Source of the DNA: Paenibacillus sp. HGH0039
GTDB lineage: Bacteria; Bacillota; Bacilli; Paenibacillales; NBRC-103111
Direction: 5' to 3'
Assembly (NCBI RefSeq): GCF_000411255.1
Contig: NZ_KE150412.1
Coordinates: 838,645 to 902,644, forward strand
DNA: 64,000 nt
This document shows, piece by piece, positions 8,641-16,633 of the stretch (position 1 is the first letter of the stretch; each line of letters starts with the position of its first letter). The notes under the pieces are model-generated. The model saw only the letters and a program-made list of their open reading frames with translations. It did no database searches and was not told the DNA's origin. Made by a program: the position numbers and the translations under genes.

Positions 8641-9057
8641 TTATTCTTCAGACATTTGACGAAGGGCTCTGACCGATTGCTCGGTGTCAGGTTGCTTCCG
8701 GGTAACTAGCTTTGTGGGTAGCAGCGGCGCAAATTCCGCTTCCTCCCTGTCCACTCCGTCCGCCGTTTTCTGCGCGGTTTCGTCGGGAGTAGTCAAATCG
8801 AGATGCTGGCCGAGATTCTTGTTTGGAGAGGGGCCTTCTGCGGCGGCGGCTGCCGTTTCATTTACGGCAGGGCTTTTAGCGGATAGGAGCAGGCCCATAA
8901 TAAACCGAAAGCCGAATGTGACGGCAAATAAAATGACAAAACTGTAAACGCTTCGCAGCAGCGTGGTCAGCCAAACGTTGCTGCCCAGCGAAAGGAGAAA
9001 GGTGAGGACAAAGGAGACGGCACCGACTATGAAATTCCAACGAATCGTTCCCGCCAT
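8641..9057 (-). CDS. Two-helix membrane protein between cheD and sigD, unknown
   Basis: The 138-aa protein has two hydrophobic segments (about residues 8-25 and 34-59) and then an 80-residue soluble, Ala/Glu/Pro-rich tail that is probably disordered and cytosolic. I do not recognise a family. It starts 2 bases after the cheD stop with AAGGA upstream and ends 15 bases before sigD, so translation is coupled to chemotaxis genes. B. subtilis has no gene at this position. Its membrane anchor and acidic tail would suit a localisation or scaffold role, but that is a guess. Confidence 0.75.
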   Translation of the reverse strand: MAGTIRWNFIVGAVSFVLTFLLSLGSNVWLTTLLRSVYSFVILFAVTFGFRFIMGLLLSAKSPAVNETAAAAAEGPSPNKNLGQHLDLTTPDETAQKTADGVDREEAEFAPLLPTKLVTRKQPDTEQSVRALRQMSEE

Positions 9058-9059
9058 CT

Positions 9060-9554
9060 CTACAAATCCTTCAAGCCGTGCTGTACGCTTCGAATCGTCA
9101 GCACGCCCGTATCGCAGTTAAGTTCAATCGTTCTTCCATAGTTCTGGCCCGTATCTTCACCTTTGACTCGGATCTTGTATCTGACCAACATTTCTTTGCA
9201 AGCCTCTACATTACGAGGTCCAATTCGCATCGTATCGCCCCCTCCGGCAAAAGCGAACATCTGAGCTCCTCCTGCCAGTTTCGCTTCCATCCGATTAATT
9301 GAGGCACCAAGACGGGTCATCCGGTCGATCAATTCGGGAATGGCGGTATCCGCATATTTAGCAATATTGACGGTGCCTTCTCGGGCGATTTCGGATGTCG
9401 GCAGCATGACGTGCGCCATTCCGCCGACTTTGGCAAAGTCATCGAATAAGGTAAGCCCGACGCAGGAACCGAGTCCCGTCGTTTTAAGCACGCCCCCCGG
9501 CATGCCGACATTAAGATCCGCCATACCGACTTTAATGATCGTCTGTTGATTCAT
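9060..9554 (-). CDS. cheD: Chemoreceptor glutamine deamidase CheD
   Basis: CheD deamidates glutamines in chemoreceptors and binds CheC, stimulating its phosphatase activity; this forms the CheC/CheD/CheY-P adaptation system of Bacilli. The 164-aa product carries catalytic C31 in GLGSCVGL and H48 in GGMAHVMLP, both at expected spacing. The start ATG lies within the end of cheC (23-base overlap), after an AGGGGTAGAGG site. Complex formation with CheC fits this overlap. Confidence 0.96.
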   Translation of the reverse strand: MNQQTIIKVGMADLNVGMPGGVLKTTGLGSCVGLTLFDDFAKVGGMAHVMLPTSEIAREGTVNIAKYADTAIPELIDRMTRLGASINRMEAKLAGGAQMFAFAGGGDTMRIGPRNVEACKEMLVRYKIRVKGEDTGQNYGRTIELNCDTGVLTIRSVQHGLKDL

Positions 9555-10170
9555 GTGCCTCTACCCCTAGTGCCGCAAATAATTTCCCAAACGTTTCCGG
9601 GTCCGGAATAAGAAAGAAGTTTCCTTGCACTTCTTCGTTTCCTTCCAGAAACTTCGTGTCAATCAGCAGTGCCTGATCCCCCATCTCCCCGAACTGCAGC
9701 AAGCCGTAACTTAAAATGGCTCCCGCCATATCAATTGCCAGGGAAGGTACGGTCGGAAACATAGACAACCGAGTAAAATCGGCCAGCGAGGACAAGTACG
9801 ATCCCGCCAAAATGTTCCCGATTTCGTTTAAGGCCGAAATTTCCAGTTCCGTATACTCACCGCTGTCGGAAAGCTCCATCCCGATCAGGGAAAACAGCAT
9901 CCGTTTGGCGGATTCGAGATTCAGAATAAAAAACATATTGCCCGGAGCATCCCCGACCACCCGCAGAAAAATAGCGAGTACGACTTCCTCGGCTCCGCCC
10001 ACGATTTCAGGAATCTCCTCGAAAGGAAGAACCATAACTTTCGGAACGAGCATATCCACAGGCTTGTCCAGCAGGGTGGACAGAGCAGTGGCCGCATGAC
10101 CGGCACCGATGTTGCCGATTTCCTTAAGTACATCCAATTGATAATCCGCCAACTGCCTGAACGTATCCAC
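9532..10170 (-). CDS. cheC: CheY-P phosphatase CheC
   Basis: CheC dephosphorylates CheY-P away from the motor and takes part in adaptation with CheD. The 212-aa protein contains two copies of the CheC active motif: EIGNIGAGHAATALS with E17 and N20, and a second copy, NEIGNILAGSYLSSLA. The start is GTG at 10170, 4 bases after the cheW stop, with GAGG about 10 bases upstream. Two active sites make it a CheC rather than a CheX. It overlaps cheD by 23 bases. Confidence 0.96.
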   Translation of the reverse strand: MDTFRQLADYQLDVLKEIGNIGAGHAATALSTLLDKPVDMLVPKVMVLPFEEIPEIVGGAEEVVLAIFLRVVGDAPGNMFFILNLESAKRMLFSLIGMELSDSGEYTELEISALNEIGNILAGSYLSSLADFTRLSMFPTVPSLAIDMAGAILSYGLLQFGEMGDQALLIDTKFLEGNEEVQGNFFLIPDPETFGKLFAALGVEAHESTDDH

Positions 10171-10174
10171 TTGC

Positions 10175-10636
10175 TTAGGCCTCGATCTTTTCCAACTGGA
10201 TGACTTCGTCCCTGTTCAAAACCTGTTCCAGGTTCATCAGGACCAGGAGACGGTCTTCTCCGATTTTAGCGATGCCGTGCAGATATTTCGCCTTGATGCC
10301 GCCGACAACTTCGGGAGGATTCTCGATGTTGTCTTCGTTCAAGTCAATAACGTCGTTAGCGGAATCTACAATAAGCCCTACTTCGAGTTCGTTAACCGCT
10401 ACGATGATTACACGGGTATTATCGGAATACGGGGTTTCCGGAAGCCCGAATCGGGAGCGGAGGTCGATAACCGGCACGACCACGCCTCTGAGATTAATAA
10501 CGCCTTTGACGAAAGCGGGCGTTTTCGGAACGCGGGTCATCGGCTGCATCCGTTCGATCGTTTTGACCTTATCCACTTCTACTCCGTATTCCTCATGTGC
10601 CAGCGCAAATACGATAATTTTTTTATCTTCAGCCAT
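10175..10636 (-). CDS. cheW: Chemotaxis coupling protein CheW
   Basis: CheW links chemoreceptors to the kinase CheA in the polar signalling array. The 153-aa product is a single CheW/SH3-like domain, with FALAHEEYGVEVDKVKTIER at residues 10-29 and the conserved VKGVINLRGVVVPVIDLR block. The start ATG has GGGGAGG 7 bases upstream. It lies between cheA and cheC, the standard order in B. subtilis. No CheV, which often shares this role in Bacilli, is present in the window. Confidence 0.97.
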   Translation of the reverse strand: MAEDKKIIVFALAHEEYGVEVDKVKTIERMQPMTRVPKTPAFVKGVINLRGVVVPVIDLRSRFGLPETPYSDNTRVIIVAVNELEVGLIVDSANDVIDLNEDNIENPPEVVGGIKAKYLHGIAKIGEDRLLVLMNLEQVLNRDEVIQLEKIEA

Positions 10637-10659
10637 TTGAACGGCCTCCCCTGCCTGAT

Positions 10660-12732
10660 TTATTTAATGAGTTCATTCGTATCGAGAATCAATGCGACCT
10701 GACCGTCACCGAGAATGGTCGCTCCCGAAATCGCGAACAGCTTTGTAAAGTATTTACCCAATGTTTTCAGGACGATCTCCTGTTGACCGATAAACTCCTC
10801 CACCATAAGCGCCGCCATTTTCTCGCCTTTGCGCACAACCACAACTTCGGTTTCAGTCTCGTCGGCTTCGCTGTAATCGGGAATATCGAGTACGGAGCTG
10901 AGCGAAACGAGCGGAATCATGCTGCCTCTGAAATCGATCATCCGGTTTCCTTGCACGGAACGGATTTGCGCCTGCTGGATAAGGGCCGTCTCCACAATCG
11001 AAGAAAGCGGGATCGCATATTTCTCGCTGCCGATCTTGACCAGCATGGCCGAGATGATCGAGAGCGTAAGCGGAAGTTTAATCGAGAAGATCGAACCGCT
11101 GCCCGGATTGGATTCGACATGAATATGTCCCCCGAGCGAGTGGATTTTCGTTTTAACAACGTCCAAGCCTACACCGCGGCCGGAAATGTCCGAGATTACG
11201 TCCGCGGTACTGAAACCGGATGCGAATAGCAGCTGATCGATATCGGAATTGCTCATTTTGTCCGCCATCTCAGGCGCGACAATCCCTTTCTTCACTGCGG
11301 TCGCAAGCACTTTCTCCCGGTTAATGCCGTTACCGTTGTCTTCGATCTCGATAAAGACGTTGTTGCCGCTGTGATAAGCGCGGAGATGAACGGTTCCGCT
11401 CTCGCTTTTGCCCTTCGCCACACGCTGGGTCACGGTTTCGAGTCCGTGGTCTACCGCGTTGCGAAGCAGATGCACGAGCGGATCGCCGATTTCGTCGATT
11501 ACCGTGCGATCCAGCTCGGTTTCTGCGCCGGTTATGACGAGATCGACTTTTTTGTCCAGCGATTTGGCGATATCCCGAATCATCCGCGGGAACCGGTTAA
11601 AGACCGTATCGACCGGCACCATCCGCAGCTTGAGAACGATATTCTGCAAATCGCTGCTGACCCGGGCCATATGCTCGACCGTCTCCGTCAGCTCATTGCG
11701 CTTGATTTCGCTTGCCAGCTGCTCCAGGCGGACCCGGTCGATGAGCAGTTCGCTGAAGAGATTCATCAGGGAATCCAGACGTTCGATATCTACCCGAATG
11801 GTACGGGTTCCCACAGGCCCGCCGCCTGCAGCCGCTGCCGGTTTGGCAGCTCCGCCGGTTTCCTTGGCCGGCGCCGCTTTGGCTGCCGGAGCGGGTGCCG
11901 CAGCCGCTGCAGCCTGGGCTTCACCCGCCCTGACCTCCGCCTGGGCTGCGCCGCTTCCCGTCATCTCGTCCAGCGTTTCGCGATCGAGTACGATGATCTG
12001 TACATGCTCGATTTCGGAAACATTCGAAATTTCTTTCTCCAGATCGGCTTTCCCGACGTTAGCTATGTAATACACGGAGAAGGTACGGTCAAATTTCTCC
12101 TGTTCGATCTCCTGAACGGAAGGCGTGGCTTTGATGACTTCCCCGGAACGCTCCAAAATTTCGAACACCATATAAGCACGGGCCGCTTTCAGTACGCAAT
12201 CTTCCCGGACGGTAACCTCGACATAAAACACCTGCATGTTGGCATCAATCGATTGCTGGAGAACCGAGAGCTGGAATTGGTCCAGGGCAATAACGCTTTC
12301 TTCCTTGCCTTCCGCTCCGGCGCCCCCGGCGGATGGAGCGGATTTGAGATAATCCCCGCTTACAATGGATTTCAATGCGGTGACAATAGCCGTAACATCG
12401 GCCTTGCCCGTTCCGCCCTGAACGATATCCTCGACCATCGAATCGAGAGCGTCCAGACTCTGGAAAAGACTGTCGAAAATGAAGGGGTCCATTTTCAGTT
12501 TCAAGTTGCGGACCAGGTCCAGAACATTTTCCATTTCGTGAGTCAACGAAGCGAGATCTTCGAATCCCATCGTCGCGGACATGCCTTTAAGTGTGTGTGC
12601 CGAGCGGAAAATATTATGAACGATATCTATGTTGTCGGGACTGTTTTCCAGGCTGAGCATGTTGTCATTAAGAGCCTGCAGATGTTCTTTCGACTCGTCG
12701 ATGAACATCGATAAATATTGGTTCAACTCCAC
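10660..12732 (-). CDS. cheA: Chemotaxis histidine kinase CheA
   Basis: CheA is the receptor-coupled kinase that phosphorylates CheY and CheB. The 690-aa protein has all five domains. The Hpt domain carries phospho-acceptor H46 in RSAHTLKG. The CheY/CheB-binding P2 domain covers about 155-260. An Ala/Pro-rich linker (about 268-310) follows. The P3 dimer helices start near VDIERLDSL. The ATPase P4 domain has HLLRNAVDHGLE, DNGNGI and GRGVGLDVV. A CheW-like P5 domain ends the protein. The start is GTG with GGAGGTG 7 bases upstream. The long low-complexity linker is alanine-rich but otherwise the protein looks complete. Confidence 0.97.
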   Translation of the reverse strand: MELNQYLSMFIDESKEHLQALNDNMLSLENSPDNIDIVHNIFRSAHTLKGMSATMGFEDLASLTHEMENVLDLVRNLKLKMDPFIFDSLFQSLDALDSMVEDIVQGGTGKADVTAIVTALKSIVSGDYLKSAPSAGGAGAEGKEESVIALDQFQLSVLQQSIDANMQVFYVEVTVREDCVLKAARAYMVFEILERSGEVIKATPSVQEIEQEKFDRTFSVYYIANVGKADLEKEISNVSEIEHVQIIVLDRETLDEMTGSGAAQAEVRAGEAQAAAAAAPAPAAKAAPAKETGGAAKPAAAAGGGPVGTRTIRVDIERLDSLMNLFSELLIDRVRLEQLASEIKRNELTETVEHMARVSSDLQNIVLKLRMVPVDTVFNRFPRMIRDIAKSLDKKVDLVITGAETELDRTVIDEIGDPLVHLLRNAVDHGLETVTQRVAKGKSESGTVHLRAYHSGNNVFIEIEDNGNGINREKVLATAVKKGIVAPEMADKMSNSDIDQLLFASGFSTADVISDISGRGVGLDVVKTKIHSLGGHIHVESNPGSGSIFSIKLPLTLSIISAMLVKIGSEKYAIPLSSIVETALIQQAQIRSVQGNRMIDFRGSMIPLVSLSSVLDIPDYSEADETETEVVVVRKGEKMAALMVEEFIGQQEIVLKTLGKYFTKLFAISGATILGDGQVALILDTNELIK

Positions 12733-12768
12733 AGAACTGCACCTCCGTCAATTTAACGAGTACTTTCT

Positions 12769-13932
12769 TTAGCGGCTGCCGTTTTTATCCGTCACCCGTT
12801 CGACAAGCTTCGGAGCGATATCCCCCAAAGGAAGGACAAACATGGCGGCTCCGTTCTCCACCGCGACTCGCGGCATGCCGTATACGACGCATGTCTCTTC
12901 GGATTCGGCAATCGTGGTCGCCGCTCCGTCCTTTCGGAGTTCTCCGATCGTTCTCGCTCCGTCACTGCCCATCCCTGTCATAATAACGGCGTGCCGGGTC
13001 AGCTCTTTTAAGGGAAGCAGGGATTGGAAAAGCTTGTCTACGGAAGGACGGTGTCCGGATACCGGCTCGCTTTTGCTCAAAGAAATCCGGTATTTCTTGT
13101 CGTCGGCCCTGACGACGGTCATGTGCAGTCCGCCGGGAGCGACATATGCCGTACCGGGTTCGAGCACCTGGGCTTCCTCCGCTTCCACGACCCGAACGGC
13201 ACATTGGTCGTTAAGGCGCTGAGACAGCGACTTGGTGAAATTCGGAGGCATATGCTGGACGATAAGAACAGGGGCCGGAAAATCCGCCGGCAGGCCGCTC
13301 AGTACCTTCTGCAGCGCTCTGGGTCCCCCGGTCGATGTGCCGATCGCCACGAGATCCCGAAAACCTTTGGAACTGCCAGTGCCGACACCGCTCGCGGGTT
13401 TCCCCGTTTCTTGCGTCGCCGCAGCAGTTCTCTTGGGAATCTCCGCTGCCGACGGCCTCACGAACGGAGCGGACGGCTGAACGAAGCGTTCGGGCCGTTT
13501 CGCCGGTTCTATCCGAGGCTGCGGCTGCATGCGTGTTTTGACCGCAATCCTCAGCTTCTCATGCAAAAGCTGCTTGACCTTGAATAAATCCAGCGAAATC
13601 GAACCGGACGGCTTCCGGATAAAATCGATCGCGCCGAGTTCAAGGGCCCGGATCGTTTCAACCGCTCCCGACATAGTCAGCGAACTAAGCATAATAACGG
13701 GAGTCGGAGTGGCGGCCATAATGCGTTCCAGCGCTTCCAGCCCGTTCATTTCAGGCATTTCAATATCCATCGTAACCGCGTGCGGTTTCAGCTCTTGTGT
13801 CTTGACTACGGCTTCCGCACCGTTCTTTGCGACGGCTACAACACGGAAATTGGGGTCTTCTTCGATCAGATCCGTAATGATCTTCCTCATGAACACCGAA
13901 TCGTCGACTACCAGAATACGGTACGGCTCCAT
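12769..13932 (-). CDS. cheB: Chemotaxis methylesterase CheB
   Basis: CheB removes methyl groups from receptor glutamates (and deamidates glutamines) when its receiver domain is phosphorylated by CheA. The 387-aa protein has an N-terminal receiver (D10, D11, phospho-site D56, conserved Lys in IRKP), a Pro-rich linker (about 135-185) and the C-terminal esterase. Its catalytic triad is visible in GTSTGGPRAL (Ser), QHMPPNFT (His) and MTGMGSDGA (Asp). The ATG at 13932 has AGGAGGG upstream. It lies between flhG and cheA, the usual order. Confidence 0.97.
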   Translation of the reverse strand: MEPYRILVVDDSVFMRKIITDLIEEDPNFRVVAVAKNGAEAVVKTQELKPHAVTMDIEMPEMNGLEALERIMAATPTPVIMLSSLTMSGAVETIRALELGAIDFIRKPSGSISLDLFKVKQLLHEKLRIAVKTRMQPQPRIEPAKRPERFVQPSAPFVRPSAAEIPKRTAAATQETGKPASGVGTGSSKGFRDLVAIGTSTGGPRALQKVLSGLPADFPAPVLIVQHMPPNFTKSLSQRLNDQCAVRVVEAEEAQVLEPGTAYVAPGGLHMTVVRADDKKYRISLSKSEPVSGHRPSVDKLFQSLLPLKELTRHAVIMTGMGSDGARTIGELRKDGAATTIAESEETCVVYGMPRVAVENGAAMFVLPLGDIAPKLVERVTDKNGSR

Positions 13933-13968
13933 AGGGTCCCTCCTGAATTGGCTCTAGATGTGAATAAA

Positions 13969-14865
13969 TTAGCGGCCGATCAGCCGGCTGAGGAAACCTT
14001 TAAATCCGCCGGTTGAATCTGCTTTGGGCTGCTGGCCCAGAAATTGATCGACAAGGACATTCATACTTTTGGCGGCAGGAGAATTCGGATAAGCAATCGT
14101 AAAAGGAGTCTGCTCCTTAACGGCCCGGGATACATGCTGATCGTCTTCCACGAATCCGAGTGTCTGGAGTTCGACGGACAGAAAGCGGCGGGCCACCATA
14201 GCGATCTTCTCGGCCGTTTCCTTTGCCTCCCGGCTGTGAGCGGCCCGGTTGACCACGAGCTTGAAGGCCACATCGGGATCTTCGTTGCGAACCATTTTAA
14301 TGAGGGCATACGCATCCGTGATGGACGTGGGCTCCGGCGTCGTAACCACGAGCGTTTCCTGGGCAGCGGCTATGAACCGCTGGGTTTCTTTGGAAAGCCC
14401 GGCTCCCGTATCGAACAGGATAAAATCGGCCATTCCGCCAAGCTCCTGAATCTGGTCGGTAAAAGAATCCGCTTCGGAGTCCGACAGCCTCACCAGATCG
14501 TAAAGCCCCGATCCCCCTGCGATAAACTGCAGGCCTTTAGGTCCAGTCTGAACGAGCTCCCCGATCGTTTTTTCTCCTTTAATTAAATGAAGGAGGTTGG
14601 CTTTGGAGGAAATCCCCATGAGCACGTCAATGTTGGCAAACCCGATGTCGGCATCGAAAATGAGTGTCTTGTATCCCCGGGCCTGCAGGCAGAGAGCAAA
14701 ATTCAAGGTGAAATTCGATTTGCCTACCCCGCCCTTGCCGCTTGTGACGGTAATAATCCGCGTCTTTCGCTCCGGTTGTCCGGTTAGCGCGGATCCCGGG
14801 GACGGCGTATCCTTCTCATGCCTCAGGCGGATCAGTTTACGCAGTTCCTGGGCCTGGTCACTCAT
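13969..14865 (-). CDS. flhG: Flagellar number regulator FlhG (MinD-like ATPase, YlxH)
   Basis: FlhG is a ParA/MinD-type ATPase that controls flagellar number and pattern together with the GTPase FlhF, whose activity it stimulates. The 298-aa product has the deviant Walker A motif SGKGGVGKS at residues 42-50, the DADIGFANIDVLMG switch, and FILFDTGAGLS (Walker B). The N-terminal helix MSDQAQELRKLI matches the FlhF-activating motif region. The ATG at 14865 overlaps the flhF stop by 8 bases and has GGAGGG 8 bases upstream; a start further upstream would cut deeper into flhF. The protein ends with an amphipathic, positively charged stretch suited to membrane binding. Confidence 0.95.
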   Translation of the reverse strand: MSDQAQELRKLIRLRHEKDTPSPGSALTGQPERKTRIITVTSGKGGVGKSNFTLNFALCLQARGYKTLIFDADIGFANIDVLMGISSKANLLHLIKGEKTIGELVQTGPKGLQFIAGGSGLYDLVRLSDSEADSFTDQIQELGGMADFILFDTGAGLSKETQRFIAAAQETLVVTTPEPTSITDAYALIKMVRNEDPDVAFKLVVNRAAHSREAKETAEKIAMVARRFLSVELQTLGFVEDDQHVSRAVKEQTPFTIAYPNSPAAKSMNVLVDQFLGQQPKADSTGGFKGFLSRLIGR

Positions 14866-16633
14866 ACGAGTAACCCTCCAGCACCGCATCGACAATCCGG
14901 TTCTCGTCCGCTACCATGATGTCGTCGGGTACGTTCTGTCCGTCCGTCACGTAGGAAAGTCGGATCGGGAATTCATCCAGCAAATTCAGCATGGCGCCGT
15001 AAGAATACGTTTCATCCATTTTGGTAAAAAGGACTTTATCTACTTTAAACTTGGAAAAGTTAGCGGTAATGGCTTTCATGTCGCTGTACTTCGACGTAAG
15101 GCTCAGCACCAGAACCGTTTCGCTCGGCCCTTGGTGCCTTATCAGCGTATTGAGTTCGGATACGTACATCTCGTTGCGGAAATTGCGTCCGGCCGTATCC
15201 ATGAAGATCACGTCGGCCTCTCTCAAATTGTGCAGAGCCCTCGTCAGATCGGCCGGGGAAAACACCACTTCCACCGGAACGTCCAAAATATTCGCATACG
15301 TGCGAAGCTGCTCGATCGCGGCAATCCGGTAGGTGTCGGAAGTGATCAGTCCGACTTTGCGGCGCTGCTTCAACACCTGATCGGCGGCCAGCTTTGCGAT
15401 CGTCGTCGTCTTGCCGACACCGGTCGGTCCGACGATATGAACGATCTTGGAGTCCGCCGAGATCGGCTTGCCCTGCGGCGGCGGGAACAGCGCAAGCATC
15501 CGCTTGCGGACCGCTTCCGCCGCCTGCCGCGCTTCCGCCTCGTCAGCCGAGGCGGCAAGATCTCTTCTGGCGCTTTCGATCAGCTGCCGGACCAAGTCCG
15601 GCTGTACTTCCTGCGCCAGCAGATGCTCCTCCAGCCGCCCCCATACGGGCGGCAGCTGGGGCTGTGCGGATGGCCGGGCAAGGCCGGCCATCATGGTCTT
15701 GAGATGCTGGAGTTCAGCCAGCATCAGGTCCTCGCGGGCCGCGCTCTGCGCAGCGGCCGCTTCTGCCGCCGCCTCCGCGCGGGAGGAGGCCAGCGCGGCG
15801 CGCAGCGCCTCGGCCTGTTCGTCGGCGAAGCCGCCGCTCTGCGGCGCTGCGGCAGCCGGCTCGGCCGGCGCTTCCGCCTTCGGCGGAACGAGCGGCCCCG
15901 CTTGGGCCGGCAGGCTCTGCCGCTGCTCGGCGGCGGCCGGCCTTGCCTGCGCGTAAGCGGCTGCGGCAGCCGCCGGAGGGCGCTGCGGAATGACGGGCAG
16001 CGCTTCCTCTGCGGCCGGGCTGCCGCTCGGACGGTCGAGGACCGCGGGAGATGGCTGCGAGGACCGCTGGCCCGGTACCTCATGTTGGTCCGAGCCTGCT
16101 CCCCTCACTGCGCTTGACGACTGCCCATCGGCAGAAACCGCGGAAGTTTCCGAACCGGTCTTAACGTGCAAGGTCTCTTCTTTTTTGAGAAGGCTTGTCT
16201 CCCTTGCAGTCAACTCCTCGGCGGCGCCGGTTCCGTAAGTCGGAACCGCTTCATTCTGCAAGGCGGATTGCCTGAGCAGAAGTTCCGCAAATTCTCTCTG
16301 CCTCAGCTCCTGCTCTTTATTGGTACGGGGCTGATCGGCCGACTTCTCCGCTTCTTCCTGCCGCGCTTTGGCAACAGCGGTTACCGCTGCGGCGGCGGCC
16401 GCTTTAGAGGACGGACGGGCCTGAGCGCCGCCTTCAAGAGCGTTTTTACCGGAACCGGCTTGACCTTCCTCGAGAGCTGCAATCACTTCGATGCGTTTTT
16501 TTCCGAAGAGTCCCAAAAACCCGCCGGTCTTCACTTCTTTCGTGCTTAAAATAACGGCATCCTTACCGAGATCGGTTCGGATTTTATGAAGAGCGTCCGG
16601 CATTGAATCGACAATGTAACGTTTCACTCTCAC
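14858..16633 (-). CDS. flhF: Flagellar biosynthesis GTPase FlhF with an extended linker
   Basis: FlhF is an SRP-family GTPase that helps place the flagellar basal body. The 591-aa protein has a basic N-terminal B domain (about 1-60, MRVKRYIVDSMPDALHKI), then a very long Ala/Pro/Gln/Glu-rich region (about 60-330), and the NG domain. G1 is GPTGVGKTT at 402-410, G3 is DTAG near 483 and G4 is TKMD. B. subtilis FlhF is about 366 aa, so the linker accounts for most of the extra length. The start is GTG at 16633, with GTGA overlapping the flhA stop. The linker DNA is noticeably richer in G and C than its neighbours. Confidence 0.95.
   Translation of the reverse strand: MRVKRYIVDSMPDALHKIRTDLGKDAVILSTKEVKTGGFLGLFGKKRIEVIAALEEGQAGSGKNALEGGAQARPSSKAAAAAAVTAVAKARQEEAEKSADQPRTNKEQELRQREFAELLLRQSALQNEAVPTYGTGAAEELTARETSLLKKEETLHVKTGSETSAVSADGQSSSAVRGAGSDQHEVPGQRSSQPSPAVLDRPSGSPAAEEALPVIPQRPPAAAAAAYAQARPAAAEQRQSLPAQAGPLVPPKAEAPAEPAAAAPQSGGFADEQAEALRAALASSRAEAAAEAAAAQSAAREDLMLAELQHLKTMMAGLARPSAQPQLPPVWGRLEEHLLAQEVQPDLVRQLIESARRDLAASADEAEARQAAEAVRKRMLALFPPPQGKPISADSKIVHIVGPTGVGKTTTIAKLAADQVLKQRRKVGLITSDTYRIAAIEQLRTYANILDVPVEVVFSPADLTRALHNLREADVIFMDTAGRNFRNEMYVSELNTLIRHQGPSETVLVLSLTSKYSDMKAITANFSKFKVDKVLFTKMDETYSYGAMLNLLDEFPIRLSYVTDGQNVPDDIMVADENRIVDAVLEGYSYE

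Noticed and set aside
11371-12714. 447-aa plus-strand frame opposite cheA
   Set aside because: No domain or ribosome site; cheA is complete on the other strand.
14597-16117. 506-aa plus-strand frame opposite flhF/flhG
   Set aside because: Arg-rich, without a ribosome site, over the Ala-rich flhF linker where shadow frames stay open by base composition.
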